Assembly (NCBI GenBank): GCA_008933995.1
Contig: WARS01000030.1
Span: forward strand, 5,037,804 to 5,101,803
Length of the DNA stretch: 64,000 nt
From: Datnioides undecimradiatus
Lineage: Eukaryota > Chordata > Actinopteri > Lobotiformes > Datnioididae
Direction: 5' to 3'
Shown: positions 40,063 through 56,310 of the stretch, in pieces
Layout: each line of letters starts with the position of its first letter
Position numbering within the stretch: the stretch's first letter is position 1
Program-made: the position numbers and the translations under genes
The notes under the pieces: generated by a model
Told to the model about the DNA's origin: nothing
The model's database searches: none
What the model saw: the letters and a program-made list of their open reading frames with translations, nothing else

Positions 40063-41079
40063 GCAGGCGATGCGTGACCCGGAGGTGAAATTCGGCGTCT
40101 TTCTTTACCGTCACCGCCTGAAAGCAGGTGAAAGGTATGCTGGAGACAAACACTGCTCTACTCACACTTACTAAACTCATCGATTAAAATCATGGATTAT
40201 AGTTGTGTTGAGATTAGTTTCATCACCTTCTGAAAGTGAATTCTCTCTGCAGTCTCTAAAAATCTCTAAAACTGTCTACAGAAACAATCTGGAAAGTGGA
40301 ATTGCTTTCTCTACAGGGATGTCTCCATTTATGATTTAGGAAGTAATTTTTATCTTTTTATTTGCATAGAACATATTACTGAATATTAGCTGTAATGTGG
40401 AGCAGCTGAATGTATTTTAAATGTTTTTGATTTTCTATGACCTGAGGAGACAGATTGCTTTTGTTGGTGGGATGAGTGGCTTTACTTCACAGGGGTTCAC
40501 AAGGGTTCACTGTATGGTCGACATTGGAGTGTTTCCCGTTTCCCTTCCTTTAAAATTGTTTAGTTTGTCATGTCATGTTAAACACAAAAAGTGTGTAACA
40601 TTTCCCTTGATGGACACAGATAAAAGATAAGTGATGTTTTATAAGCTGAAATGCTGACAGACTGACAGCTCCTTTTTTTTTTTTCCTCAAACTGCAGGCT
40701 CTCTCCGATCACCTGATGTTGCTGCCCCTTTAATATTTGCTAAATTGAACTTTAACTCTGCTCGGTCCAGCTTCACTGAAGAGATTTCAGTCTTTTCTGA
40801 CAAACACACATAAGCATACTGCTCAGAGTTCCAATTCAAAGATATTGTTGCATCATTTTTTGTATTTATTAGCATCACATTTTATATATTGGTATATCCT
40901 TATTTTTTTTGCCCCCCCCATACTCACCCACTGCTGGAATTTACTAAAACCAAACTCCATAATTTTCGTTACTCCAGGAACCCTGCCAGCTTTACATTAC
41001 CACTATATAACTACTGACTATTTGAAGCAGCTTTGAAATGTGCAAAGAAAAGCTAAACTCAACATGTTCACCTTTCAAT
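40063..41079. other. Intergenic region between scp2 promoter and czib 3' end
   Basis: About 1 kb upstream of scp2 and downstream of czib. No gene. ORF 40421-40630 lacks any domain feature. A weak direct-repeat nuclear-receptor-like site lies at 40126-40138. Confidence 0.55.
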
Positions 41080-41085
41080 TTTATT
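41080..41085 (-). terminator. czib: Candidate czib polyadenylation signal
   Basis: AATAAA on the - strand (tttatt on +), about 205 bp beyond the czib stop. Confidence 0.5.
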
Positions 41086-41289
41086 GCAGCAGTGAAAAAG
41101 CCTTAAATGCGCCGATTAGTCCAAGATGCAAATAGTCAACCTGTGGTGTTTATCCACACCTCTTAAAGTTCCTTCATCAACCAAACACGCCACCTCAGCT
41201 GAAGCATCCCTTGATGCCACAAAAGAGGCCTGAAGATGTCCGGCTGTAGTGTTCATGCGCCCGTCTCTGAGACTCATCACGTGATGACA

Positions 41290-44045
41290 TCAGCACTTTT
41301 TGAACTGGTGTGTGACCTCATATATTCCCACTGACTCGCTGACTTTCTCATCGTAGTCTGTCCAGTCCTGAAGTTCACAAAACAAGGGTTGGTCAGATTA
41401 AAATAGGCAGAGCTGGTGCAGTATTAAAAGGACTGATTCATCTAAAAAGTTAACGCGTGTACAACAAACAACATCTATATGGCAACAGGCTTCCTATCAG
41501 AGGAAAGTCAATTCCACTGCACTCACTTTCTCTAGTAGGTTGATTTCAGGAAACTGTGTTCCAGACTCTGCTCCTTGTGCAGCGAAGCCAGCCTGGGTTT
41601 AGAATAAAAGAGGAAACTGAGCTCAGTGACATCATATTATAATAATATCCAGTTTGTTGATTCTTCCTAATTGGGTTAAAAGCTATAGTGCTGGCACAAT
41701 GTCAGTGTTTGTGTAATTACTCTCACTGCCAGAGGAGGGCAACAAAAGTTCTTCGCTGTGGCTTTGAAGTGAACCCTCTGACTCAGGTGTGATATACTTT
41801 TTCCCCAGGTAAAAACATTAATCAATAGTTAAATTTAGGCGTGACAATAAGTCGTTCCAGTGAGACAGGATGTGTCATGAACAGGCACGCCCACATGGAA
41901 CGCAGCAATTATGTTATGTAATTTGCCAAATGCCACCAGTGAGAACTTAGACACTTAATTGATTGTCCGCACCGATTGTCCGGAAGATATTTCGACATGT
42001 CACTGCAGGGAAAGCTTAGGTGTAAACAACAAAATCAATAATGGCTGAGCGTCTTTTGTTTCAGGATGCCGGTTTAGTGCTTTTAGCTGGTAACACCTGG
42101 GATTTAACTATAACCTGTGAAAAAAGGCAAAACCTGCATCCGTCCTCAAAGATTCTCACTTGTGGTTGGAAGTCAACAGGCTCAAGACCTCGACACTCAA
42201 ACTGCACCATCGTCTTGAAGCTTTCGCTGTCCTCAGCCTTTAACCCAACAAACGTGCATCACATTAGAGACAGAGAGGGAGGGAGAGAGAGAGAGAGATG
42301 CTGTTAATGGCTGGCAACACAACACACTGCAACACTGCTGCCGCTCAGTGTGGCAGATTTCCTACACACTCTAAAATCTTTTGCAGGGGCTTCACACTCA
42401 AAACTAAAGCAACACGAGACAACAAAGCAACAACATTTTTAAAAAAAACATTAAATGACAGCAGCCAGAAACATCACTACTGCCACTAAAAGTGCTTAAG
42501 AAAAGGCTTAATTCACACTGCAAGCCCTAGTGTTCAATTCAGATTTATTCATTAGATACGTCTGGAACTGGCCATAGCCCTGATCTGACTTGCCCGTACA
42601 AAAGTACAGCATGCTACATGTCATGAGACGTCACATGCAGCACGCTGTTGTACAGGAGTAAACATGGAGGCTGCTTAGATCCGTGTTTATTGTTTTTAAC
42701 AGGTTAATGTACAGTGGAAGTGATAATGAGGACGAGGAGAAAGGGGGACTCTTTTTTTAAATTCTGGCTTTTTGTGCAACAGTGGCTGCTATTTCTGTAT
42801 GGAGGTGTGCGTAGATGCGGGGTTTGAGCCAGTGGTGGGATCGTTCCACAGAAACAGGTTTTATCCAACATATAAGGTCAGTGCCTCCCCACTTTGAGAA
42901 AAGTGAGTGACATGAAACATGAATTCTGTTCAGACTTTGGTTAAACTGCCAACATGTCCTTTAATTGGAGGATTTCCAGTCTTTTTTGCTTTTAAACTAT
43001 CAGTGTTTTTAAAATGTTAGTTCTCCAATTAAAAAGATTTCTTCCAATGCCATCAATCCTGCTTTCTAGTGGAAATTACAATGTATGTTGGGAGTGGGAG
43101 TAGTTGTTCACAGTTGCAGTGGATATGGAACAGTTAATTCTCCTGTGAGGACTGTCAGGCTGCGTGATGTTTCCTGTTCAGCGTAGACGTGCAGGATGTG
43201 TGCTTACATTATAAGGTGTGATCGTGTCTCCTAGGATGTCTGTAAGAAAACAACAGGTTTGTGAACACTTCCTTCAGCGAATGAAGACAAATTGAGTCAA
43301 AAGGCCTGTTAGCTTGTACCGATTGAATTTTCCCTGGCACACAGTTTACATTTCTGCACCATGCTGGCGCTGCCCCGTCCTCCTTTTAGCGGCACACTTT
43401 CCTGTGGAAGCATATAAATAAAGAATAAAGGCAAACAGATTAGTTACTGTGCCTGACGACGTGTATAAAACATGCCATACACTGTTTACACAAAGATGAT
43501 TTCTGTCCTTACCACAAGGGTTACATACTGCCATTTATCTGGGACCTCTCCACAGTTTCCACACTTCAGCTAAAGCAAAAACATCCAAAACACACTGCGT
43601 GAATGAGACAATGTGTGATTTTTCTGCAAAACCTGTGGAGCATGAGTCAGTTTAGTGAAACACATCATGCCAACACGGTCAACATCTGCACAGCGTCCAC
43701 GCGCATGTCTGTGTCCCTTTATTTAGCTGTCAAATAGGGGCTGGGGTCGTAGCATTGCTTCGAACATGATTAAGCTAACCGTTTATGGACCACGGAGAGG
43801 GAAAGTTGGAAGCTACACTGAAATGTAAAGCGTAAAGTTAGCTAGCATGCTAGCTACCTTCAGGAACCAGCGGAAGTCGTCGCCCAACGGTCTCACATTG
43901 GTGACATTCTCCAGAGTGGCCTTGAACTGGAGCGCGAATTTCTGCAGTTGATATAAACGAAAGGAGAGGTTAACATTCATCCAAAATGAGCTAAATTAGC
44001 TCACTGTTTACGCCAGAAACGTGCAGCTGAGACACATACCACCAT
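41290..44045 (-). CDS. czib: czib, CXXC-motif-containing zinc-binding protein (C1orf123 family)
   Basis: Small eukaryote-wide zinc-binding protein (UPF0587/DUF866) whose cellular role is poorly known. Eight exons in transcript order: 44040-44045, 43858-43941, 43513-43569, 43320-43401, 43208-43239, 42160-42237, 41527-41592, 41290-41367 (stop TGA 41290-41292). They total 483 nt, or 160 aa, exactly the length I recall for human CZIB. The first coding exon holds only Met-Val, then KFALQFKATLENVTNVRP. Two CxxC pairs, KCGNCGE (exon 3) and KCKLCARE (exon 4), form the expected zinc site. The end reads GIYEVTHQFKKC. Splice phases agree throughout. The same ORF runs upstream in frame for 50 more codons (see findings), so the N-terminus is the one uncertain point. 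scp2 and czib are close neighbours in human too. Confidence 0.95.
42270..42298. repeat. GA-rich low-complexity tract
   Basis: Purine-only GAGA-type tract beginning about 30 bp upstream (on the - strand) of the czib exon 42160-42237. Confidence 0.85.
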
Positions 44046-44195
44046 CTTGACGCTGCCACACTGACAACACACCTTGCTGCCTTCAAGTACCCCTCGTAAA
44101 TTCTGAGGTAGGGAACTAAGTTTCTTTTCGTGGGTGGTGGACTCGGCTGCAGAACAAAGTGATCGTTTCATACCACATTCCGGATGTCTTCCCAT

Positions 44196-44476
44196 GCTGC
44201 TGACAACTAAACATAGCGTGCCTGCTCTTTTTTGTTATTATTTTGCGTATGCACAGAACCAAATGTTCACTTGTCCGTCAGCTTTTAAAGGGAGCATAAC
44301 CACGTTAATCAGTGCCCCCTAGAGGACACACTGAATGACTGAATGACCTACTTCTTGGCGCACAATGCAACACTTCACCGTGAAAAGCCATCCATTACTG
44401 TCTTTGCTGGCCATATCAAAAATATGTTTACCAAATGATAACACTCATTTAGACATGGAAGTTTGGCTTCACCAGT
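44196..44476. other. Short czib 5' flank and uck2 3' end
   Basis: Only about 280 bp separate the upstream end of the czib ORF from the inferred uck2 polyadenylation signal. The genes are on the same strand (uck2 upstream, then czib), so the czib promoter must be very short or overlap the uck2 3' UTR. Confidence 0.5.
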
Positions 44477-44482
44477 TTATTG
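44477..44482 (-). terminator. uck2: Candidate uck2 polyadenylation signal
   Basis: AATAAA on the - strand (tttatt on +). A second copy at about 44637-44643 is an alternative, so the uck2 3' UTR would be about 1.2-1.35 kb. Confidence 0.45.
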
Positions 44483-45832
44483 ACCGTAAAGCAATTGACA
44501 TCATTCAATTATAAATCATCCAGTAACTCATTCCAATCCATACAGTACAAATCTCATAGTACAAATCATTCATTCAATTGCACTATACACAACAAACACA
44601 GAACATGGGATACAAAACTGATTCAATTCTTTTTTCCTTTATTGTCACCTTAAGTTACAATGGAAATTGGTTTCTAGTGAGGATACTTACTGTACATGTT
44701 CACCTGAGGCAACTTTGCAGAGGCATTGTGGTGGGTCTTGGTGGTTAACGGCCACACACCTGGGAAAACGGATATTGCTGTGGCATTTGAAATACCCTTG
44801 ATCACATCTTTTTTCTGTCATTTCAAATCAAAATGGTATCATCGACCTGAGAGTATACATGTAATACCTTTATCTTATTAAAGTGGGTCTATTCTGTCTG
44901 TGAATGCAAGCAAAACCAATCTAAACTGAGAGAAGTAACTTATATATCCAAATTCCAATAATCTTATTAGTTTTCTTTAACAAACCAGGAGTACTTTTCT
45001 GAATTTTGATTAGAGACAGCACACATCAATAGGCCATTAATTAGAGGGTACATGCATCTTAGAAATGTAACAATACCCACAACAACACTTGACTGAGTTA
45101 ATACAGAAATCAGTTGAACCTTCCAGCCTTTGGCTTCATTGGTCTGGTTGTCACATTGTGCGTGTGACAAATCTAATTATGTAGTGTTACTGCTGTGGCA
45201 GACATACAGAACCACTGCGATGGACACTTTGTGTAGTAAACTGACCTCTAGTGTATCACAGTACACCACACAATACAAGGAGGGAACTTAAAACACTGAA
45301 TGAAAAAGGAAAACACTTGCAAGATTGTCAGTATAAATACAGAGTGCAATCCTGGTATCTTCAACTCGTCTTCCAATCCACATGCTTCTCGTCTGACCCA
45401 ACCAAACATTTATCAGACTCCCCCAGCTTCAGGGATTCAAGTTTTATCAGACATTAGAAGAAAAAAAAAGAAAAAAAAAAGTAAGAGGATTCTCCTCTTT
45501 TATTCATCAGCGGCATGAATTTCCATGGAGCAGCAGGGGATCCAAAACAAAATGTAATCTGGGAGGAAAATGCATGGGGTCAATTTTAACCCATGGTCTC
45601 ATCAGAACAACAAGAGCTTCTCCTTTACTCTTCTGACCAAAAAAAAAAAAAAAAATCTCAAGTTCAACAATTACAATGAAAGTAACCAATAACAAGAGTA
45701 GTCATAATAATAAAAGGCATTTCAATTCTTTTTGCATCTTTTCTCTCTTAAATACAGGGATGCCAACAGGCATTATTTACAGCGCAACCATCCCACACCC
45801 CTCTCCGCCCCGTGAAGAGAGGTGCGGTGAGG
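44483..45832 (-). other. uck2: uck2 3' untranslated region
   Basis: Follows the uck2 stop. AT-rich, with A-rich runs near 45460-45480 and 45640-45655. No conserved ORF. Confidence 0.5.
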
Positions 45833-48800
45833 TCAATGAGGCCGGCTGCTGGACTCGGAGGTCCGCCGCTGACGTGGGGTGCTGTGGCCGTTCATGCAGC
45901 CGTTGTGGCGCTTGCTCAGTCCGCCATTCAGAATGTCTTGGATGTGTTGTACTATCAAGTTGATGGCCACTGCAGGGATTAAAGGAGAGAGATGAATTAA
46001 ACAGGTTCCCCCCCCCCACCTCCAACATTAGTTTAAAAGTATTAAAGCTGACACAGAGCAACCACACTGTCTTTATTCCACAGTTTTTTCTGTATGCTGG
46101 TAAAGGCTAATGTAGCATCCAGCTGCTGGCCCAGAGATGAGCAGCAGGATACTGACGTCTGTAAGACTTTGTGAAGCTGTTCCCAGTCTGATAAACACAA
46201 ATGCAACATCTGCGTAAGACTTGTCCTTACCAAGGTTGTCTGCCCCACGTGGAATTATCACATCTGCATATTTCTTTGTCTAGTAGAAATAAAGAAAAAG
46301 TCAATGCTTCATAAATAAAACAAATAAAAAAACATTTCGATAAGGATCTGTTAAATCTGGTTGTTCAAGAACTGTGACCAGGTTATGAACTGAGGGAGGC
46401 TTTTACCCTCATCAGTGCTCACCAGTGGGAGGAAAATGTAACAGCAACAGTTCCCAAATTAAACCAACTGTGACGTTAATGCTGGTTGTTCCAGTTTATC
46501 CGTCCAGTTCCACTGAACTGCAAACATCACTTACTGGTAAACAGAACTCCTCAAAGGCCGGCTTCACAAATGTGATGTACTGAGCCAGCACTTGCTCCAG
46601 CTCTCTACCGCGCTCACTGATATCTCTTAGAACTGAAAACAAGAAAGACAGACGGTATTACCATGAGCCATGTAAAGGGAATGAAAAACACAGGTATTCA
46701 ATGCTGGAATGCTGGAACATGAGTGTAAAATGTTCCTGCTGCAACAAGTTAAACTGCATTTTAATTACTCTAGTTAATCTTTAAATAAATATAATTTAAT
46801 CAAGCTGTGCACAACTCAACCATAATCCCACCCATTGAGGTTGTTAACCTAACTCTCGCTACACACCTCGGCGTGAGAGCCGTGTGTCTGGATCTGTGTC
46901 GACAAACAGTTTCATCTGGAACAGGTCTCTGATTTCCTGCGAGTAGAACATGAGGATGCCCTCGAACAGGACAACATCAGCTGGATACACTGTAACAAAT
47001 TCATCTTTCCTGGAACAACACACACACACACGTTTTTTTTTTCCTCCTGACAGGAAGTACTTCAAACATGTGACTTACACAAATTCAATAAATAAACAAA
47101 CCATGTACTAAGCACATACAAGATTCAGGAAACAGTTTGATTTGTGCTTACCTGGAATGGGTGACAAAGTCATAAACTGGGATCTGGACCGTCTTCCCCT
47201 GCAGAATCAGTCTTAGGGTCTGCATGATCAGCTCATTGTCAAAGGCATCTGAGGACAAGAGAAGGCAAATGCTCAGTTGTGATCACCATTCAGTGTCATA
47301 TCATTTAACCCCAGTTTCATGACTTTGGTGTGCGCCCATGGACACGTGGGACCCCGACACTGCACGTTTGGTAACCTAGGAATCCCTTTCGTATAACAGG
47401 TGTTGGGTTCAGTCTCTGAGCCTTACAGCAGCTGCCTCTGAGAAAGGCCTGCTGACTGTGGGGATTTAAAATCCAGCCGAGAAAGGAAGCGGGAGCAAGA
47501 GGGGGGGCAAAGTCGGGCTCCAAAAATGGAGTCTCTGCCTCTGCCAGAAACACACTGGAGAGAAAATGATCAGCGTGGCAGCAAAGCATGCCGCCAAACA
47601 CATTGTGTTCCATTTCAGATGGTTTGTATCATCTTAGCAGTTTGCTTGTTTGATAGTTGTCCTCATCTAAGCCTTAATCTTTAATCCGTGTGGTGCTAAA
47701 GCGGCATCAGCCGTTACCACTTTCACAAATTATTGCATGTGAACTCTACTCGCAGATTATGTTTATGGTCAAATGGTTTGAAAAGACTTTTCACTAGGGA
47801 ACTGAAATCTGCTACAGGAGTAACGCGTATGTGCTGGCAGCAGCACTTCTGAGGTGCAGTAGCCCACACAGTGCATGAACCCTATCACCAATGGTGTCGG
47901 CATACCTGGATGATCAAAGTTGAACTGGCCCTTAAGGGCCTTCGCCTTCTGCTCTGGAGTTAGCACCTTGTAGAAGCTGTCCTGGCTCAGGATCGCCACC
48001 TGCCTCTGGTGGTGGTCGATCTTGTTCTGGCCCAGCAGCTCCATGATTTTTTCGCATACTGACGACTGCGGGGACAGATGAAAATGTTGGGGTCTGCGCA
48101 CTAATGATCTACATACAGCAAGTTATAAATGTATAGGAATGCACGGCTGCAAGACAGTACTTTTCACAAAGGCTAACCAAACTACAGGTGCAGGAACTAA
48201 TAGAAACACATTTCAAATTAACCTACAATAGATGGAATTAACACAACACTTACAGTCATCTCTATACTGGAAATGAGGTGGGTGGGTAATTTCCCCACCC
48301 TGTGTGAGTCAGCTAACACAACCATAGATGAACTGCAGGGTGGCCCACCACGTTTGTCCCCACTGACCTTCCCAACTAAATGAATCATAGCCGGTGCTGA
48401 CTGGGCATTCTGTGGCTGCCTGAGGCTCTGCTGCCTTTGTGCCCATGAAACTGTGCTCCAATGGCTTTGGACGCCCCCACCTGGGAGCCGGGAGGTTGCG
48501 TGTACACACGCAAATGCAACCCTTTCTGACCTCCTTCTGACTTTTAACATAACAAAAAGACCCACTGACATGTAATGAGGCTGTCCATTGCATCAACCAA
48601 TTCTCAGTATCTAAGTTATCAAACTAGTTGGCCATTGTTTTGATTAATTATAAACTAAAAGTCAGCCTTTTCCTATTTAGAGAAAAATAAACATTTTAGA
48701 AGGCTACAGTTATTTGGCCAATTTATGATCACGTAACCTTTATCTTTTTAAGGATATTAGTTTATCATTAAAATATGCTTCGAGGGTTAACGGATACTAC

Positions 48801-50353
48801 AAATGGATCATCTAAACTTCTTTAAAATCGTTTATCTCCAATGGAAAAAACAAATTCTTACATGCCTTTGCCTAGAAAAGCTTATCTGGCCTTTTAACAA
48901 GTATCCGCAGTATCATACAGAGCTATCTGCATCGCTGCTGTCCTGGGTGTGTGGGGGGCTCTTTCAGACGATGAGGATGAAATTACGTGATCCGATCACA
49001 AGGAGTCAGCTTAGTAATCAAAACTTATCTGGCGTCGTAACAGTCTGGACCGTGTCCTTTGTGAGGTGTTTTCAGGAGTTAAAACACAGCGCGAGCGCCA
49101 GCGTGTTATCAACACAGATTGCGATGAAATTCTCCGACTGGAAGACATGTGAGTCTAATTCTGTAATCTACCTACACTGCACGTGAAACCCGGAACCAGA
49201 AATAAGGCCATAAAAGGCACAGCGTTCTGCGGTTTGACACCAAACAGCACCTTGGCTGTGAACCGCGATGTTTACAGGAGGTGTGGTCTCTGGCACTACT
49301 CATTATACACCCGGTGAATAACAAAGAAAGCCAATGACGTCTTTGAAGATATCCACGTCTATGTGACACTCTCCTGGAAAAGGAGGTGGTCAGCCGCGGC
49401 GTGTTGCCGTTAGTCCGGCGCGGCCCACGCAGCCGCATTAGCTAAGACATAAAGAACATGAAGGAGGCACCTATCGCCTTGCGAAAAAAAAAAACAAAGT
49501 CTGCTACCGTTCAAGCAAAAATCACTGCAAGTTACATTAATCAGTCACCAAAACCTGGTCGGTTTATTGTTGCAACTGTATACGTAGAGAACAACGGGAC
49601 GTGGGCGCAACGGCTTTTGAGACATTTTCGATTTGTTGTTTTCCGCGGGCGCCGGTCTGTTATTGTGATAGACTAACATGTAGGTTAACGTTATTTAACT
49701 TAGCAATTAGCCCAGGTCACTTAACTAAGAACGTGATTAACGTTACAAAATGGATGTTTGTCTTAGTAAATATATCGTTTCAATCGTAAATTAGAGAAGA
49801 CATTCTACACAGTAGAAGTGTGTTTTTCTCAGTGTTTACAAACAGTACAGATAGCGTGGAGGCAAGCTAACGCCAGCCTGCTATTGTTCGGCGCGCTACG
49901 TTAGCATGTGATGGAATTTAGCTAGGCGGCTAAGTAAGCTAACATCAGTGAGCTCCACGTAGTCTAAACTTAGTCGGTTAGTCGACCGCTGTCCCGTCTG
50001 GAAGGGGAATACACGACTGAACACACACAAAGCCCGGGACAACAGGCGGTGGACAGGTACGCTAAGCTAAACCGGTGCCACCGAAGAGCTAGATGGTTAA
50101 ACAGGTGAATGACTGAGCTGTCAATCAAGTCTCAACGTCGCGTCGCCGAAGCCACGCGGTCAACGAGCACCCGGCTGCCGAGATTGACCTAAAAACCTGA
50201 CTGTGACACTTCGCGAAAACCGTCAAATTAGCTAGCTAAGATGCTAACCTTTCCGCTGGCGGTGCCTCCAGAGACACCGATGAGAAAGGGCTGTCGAATA
50301 ATGTTGGTATTCTCGTCGCGGTCCCTTAGATGTATCTCGCTGTCCCCGGCCAT
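45833..50353 (-). CDS. uck2: uck2, uridine-cytidine kinase 2
   Basis: Cytosolic nucleoside kinase that phosphorylates uridine and cytidine to UMP and CMP in the pyrimidine salvage pathway. Seven exons in transcript order: 50249-50353, 47906-48065, 47152-47248, 46867-47009, 46535-46632, 46231-46279, 45833-45969 (stop TGA 45833-45835). They total 789 nt, or 262 aa (human UCK2 261). The start gives [17 protein letters not shown]. The P-loop [12 protein letters not shown] spans residues 26-37 across the first intron. SQDSFYKVL carries the catalytic Asp, and [20 protein letters not shown] and IIPRGADN follow in family order. The end SESSSRPH matches my memory of UCK2 rather than UCK1. Fish may have two uck2 copies; a or b cannot be decided. 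It is divergently paired with aldh9a1, as UCK2 and ALDH9A1 are neighbours on human 1q24. Confidence 0.96.
48066..50248 (-). other. uck2 intron 1, with CpG-richer 5' half
   Basis: A 2.2 kb intron that interrupts the P-loop codons. CpG content looks higher from about 49,060 and especially 49,360 up to the promoter (cgcgagcgcc, ccgcggcg, ggcgcggcc). ORFs at 48218-48571 and 48803-49186 have no domain features. Confidence 0.5.
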
Positions 50354-50988
50354 ACTTGCAATGTGCCGTCAGCCTCGCTGTACTGGAAGATCACTGTGGC
50401 GAAGCTCCTCCCACAATACCACAGTTAGCGTTATTCACCCGCAAATTTATTAGCATGAATTTATTTTATTTTTTGTTTTCAATAAGGTATCGTCGGGTTG
50501 TGCCGAAATTCAGAAACAATAAAAAATAAAGTTGTTTTTTGTGTGTGTGTGTGTGGTTGACAGTTAAAACATCCAATCGCCTGATACGCTCTGGTGACCT
50601 CAGCAAACGGCCGGACATCAGTGGCCCCGCCTCCCGGTTGAACCGCAGCTAAATAACGTAACTTTAACCGACGTTATTTGGACTGTTACTTAGATTAACA
50701 ACCTTAAAAACAGCTGACAGTCTGAAGAAATCTGCATGTAAGTTTAATGATACCTAAATGTAGCCGTGAAACATCACAAAACACAAGCCCTGACAGAGTT
50801 ACTAGTATTTCGTGCACTGGGTACAGCTAACTATTTGGTTTAGTCAGAGGAGTTTTTTAAGTTTTCTAACGCTTTCGCTTTTACTTGTAAAGAAGGGACA
50901 GTGTTACGCGACCTTAACCTGCAGTAACTTACTTTAATGTTTCGCAGAAATCGGCCTCACACCCAGCTTCAGTGGAGTCAGTTGGAGA
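50354..50988. promoter_or_regulatory. Putative bidirectional promoter between uck2 and aldh9a1
   Basis: The two start codons are 635 bp apart and point away from each other, so both promoters must lie here or share elements. The region has many CpGs, no clear TATA box, a CCAAT at 50573-50577 and a short TG tract near 50541-50555. Sharing of control is inferred from spacing only. Confidence 0.6.
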
Positions 50989-55631
<4,643 letters not shown>

Positions 55632-56018
55632 GACACCCAGACATCAAGAGGACGACAGAGCTGTAACACTGACCCAGAGACTGAAACAGAAGGTCTGGAC
55701 CAGAACACAGAACACTTTCATCACTCAAGGACAGTCCATCAAACGTTTGTGCTCTGAGTGATGAGAAAGGGTGCGATCAAGAGACTTCAACACTGTCCTG
55801 TAAATGAGTCATTAGATTTTTCAGTATCTTCTGAATGTGAAGTGAATGTAACACTGAGGCCATCGGAACATCTGATGGGTCAAATTAAATATTGCTCTCA
55901 GTGTTACTGAACCTTGATTCAACTATGAAAGCACAGATATTTTGCATATATAATTTGCACTTAGTGTTGCCATCCATGTACAGAATAACATGTTTACAGT
56001 CTTGTTTACAAACAAGGC

Positions 56019-56024
56019 TTTATT
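56019..56024 (-). terminator. hormad1: Candidate hormad1 polyadenylation signal
   Basis: AATAAA on the - strand (tttatt on +), about 290 bp beyond the hormad1 stop and inside the possible aldh9a1 3' UTR. Confidence 0.45.
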
Positions 56025-56134
56025 TCTAGAACATGTATCACTATATTTTTATACACCCAAAATACCATAAAAAGACACATTTTGAACATTGTGCAGATTT
56101 AATCAATGTAAATTTAACACTTCATGTACATTTT

Positions 56135-56140
56135 AATAAA
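56135..56140 (+). terminator. aldh9a1: Candidate aldh9a1 polyadenylation signal
   Basis: Canonical AATAAA 504 bp after the stop. Confidence 0.5.
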
Positions 56141-56310
56141 TGTTGTCTAAATTTAAAATGTGTTAGTAACATGCACTTTTTGAGTCAAGAAAAGAACCTG
56201 TCTAACACAGTTTGCTTATAAAAGTGAGTGTAACAGTGAAGTGTCTAACATTTCAATATAATGGAGAAACAGTCCATGTTTGTGCTGACAGGGCTTTTGT
56301 TTTGTTGTGG

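Larger units (their letters stand above)
55632..56155 (+). other. aldh9a1: aldh9a1 3' untranslated region
   Basis: Two possible signals: ATTAAA at 55884-55889 and AATAAA at 56135-56140. Use of the second would make this transcript overlap the hormad1 3' UTR. Confidence 0.5.

Noticed and set aside
49060..49160. Possible exon on + strand ending 'tggaagacat' before a good donor GTGAGT
   Set aside because: The short peptide (MKFSDWKT) fits no neighbour, joins nothing downstream in phase, and aldh9a1 already has a complete first exon.
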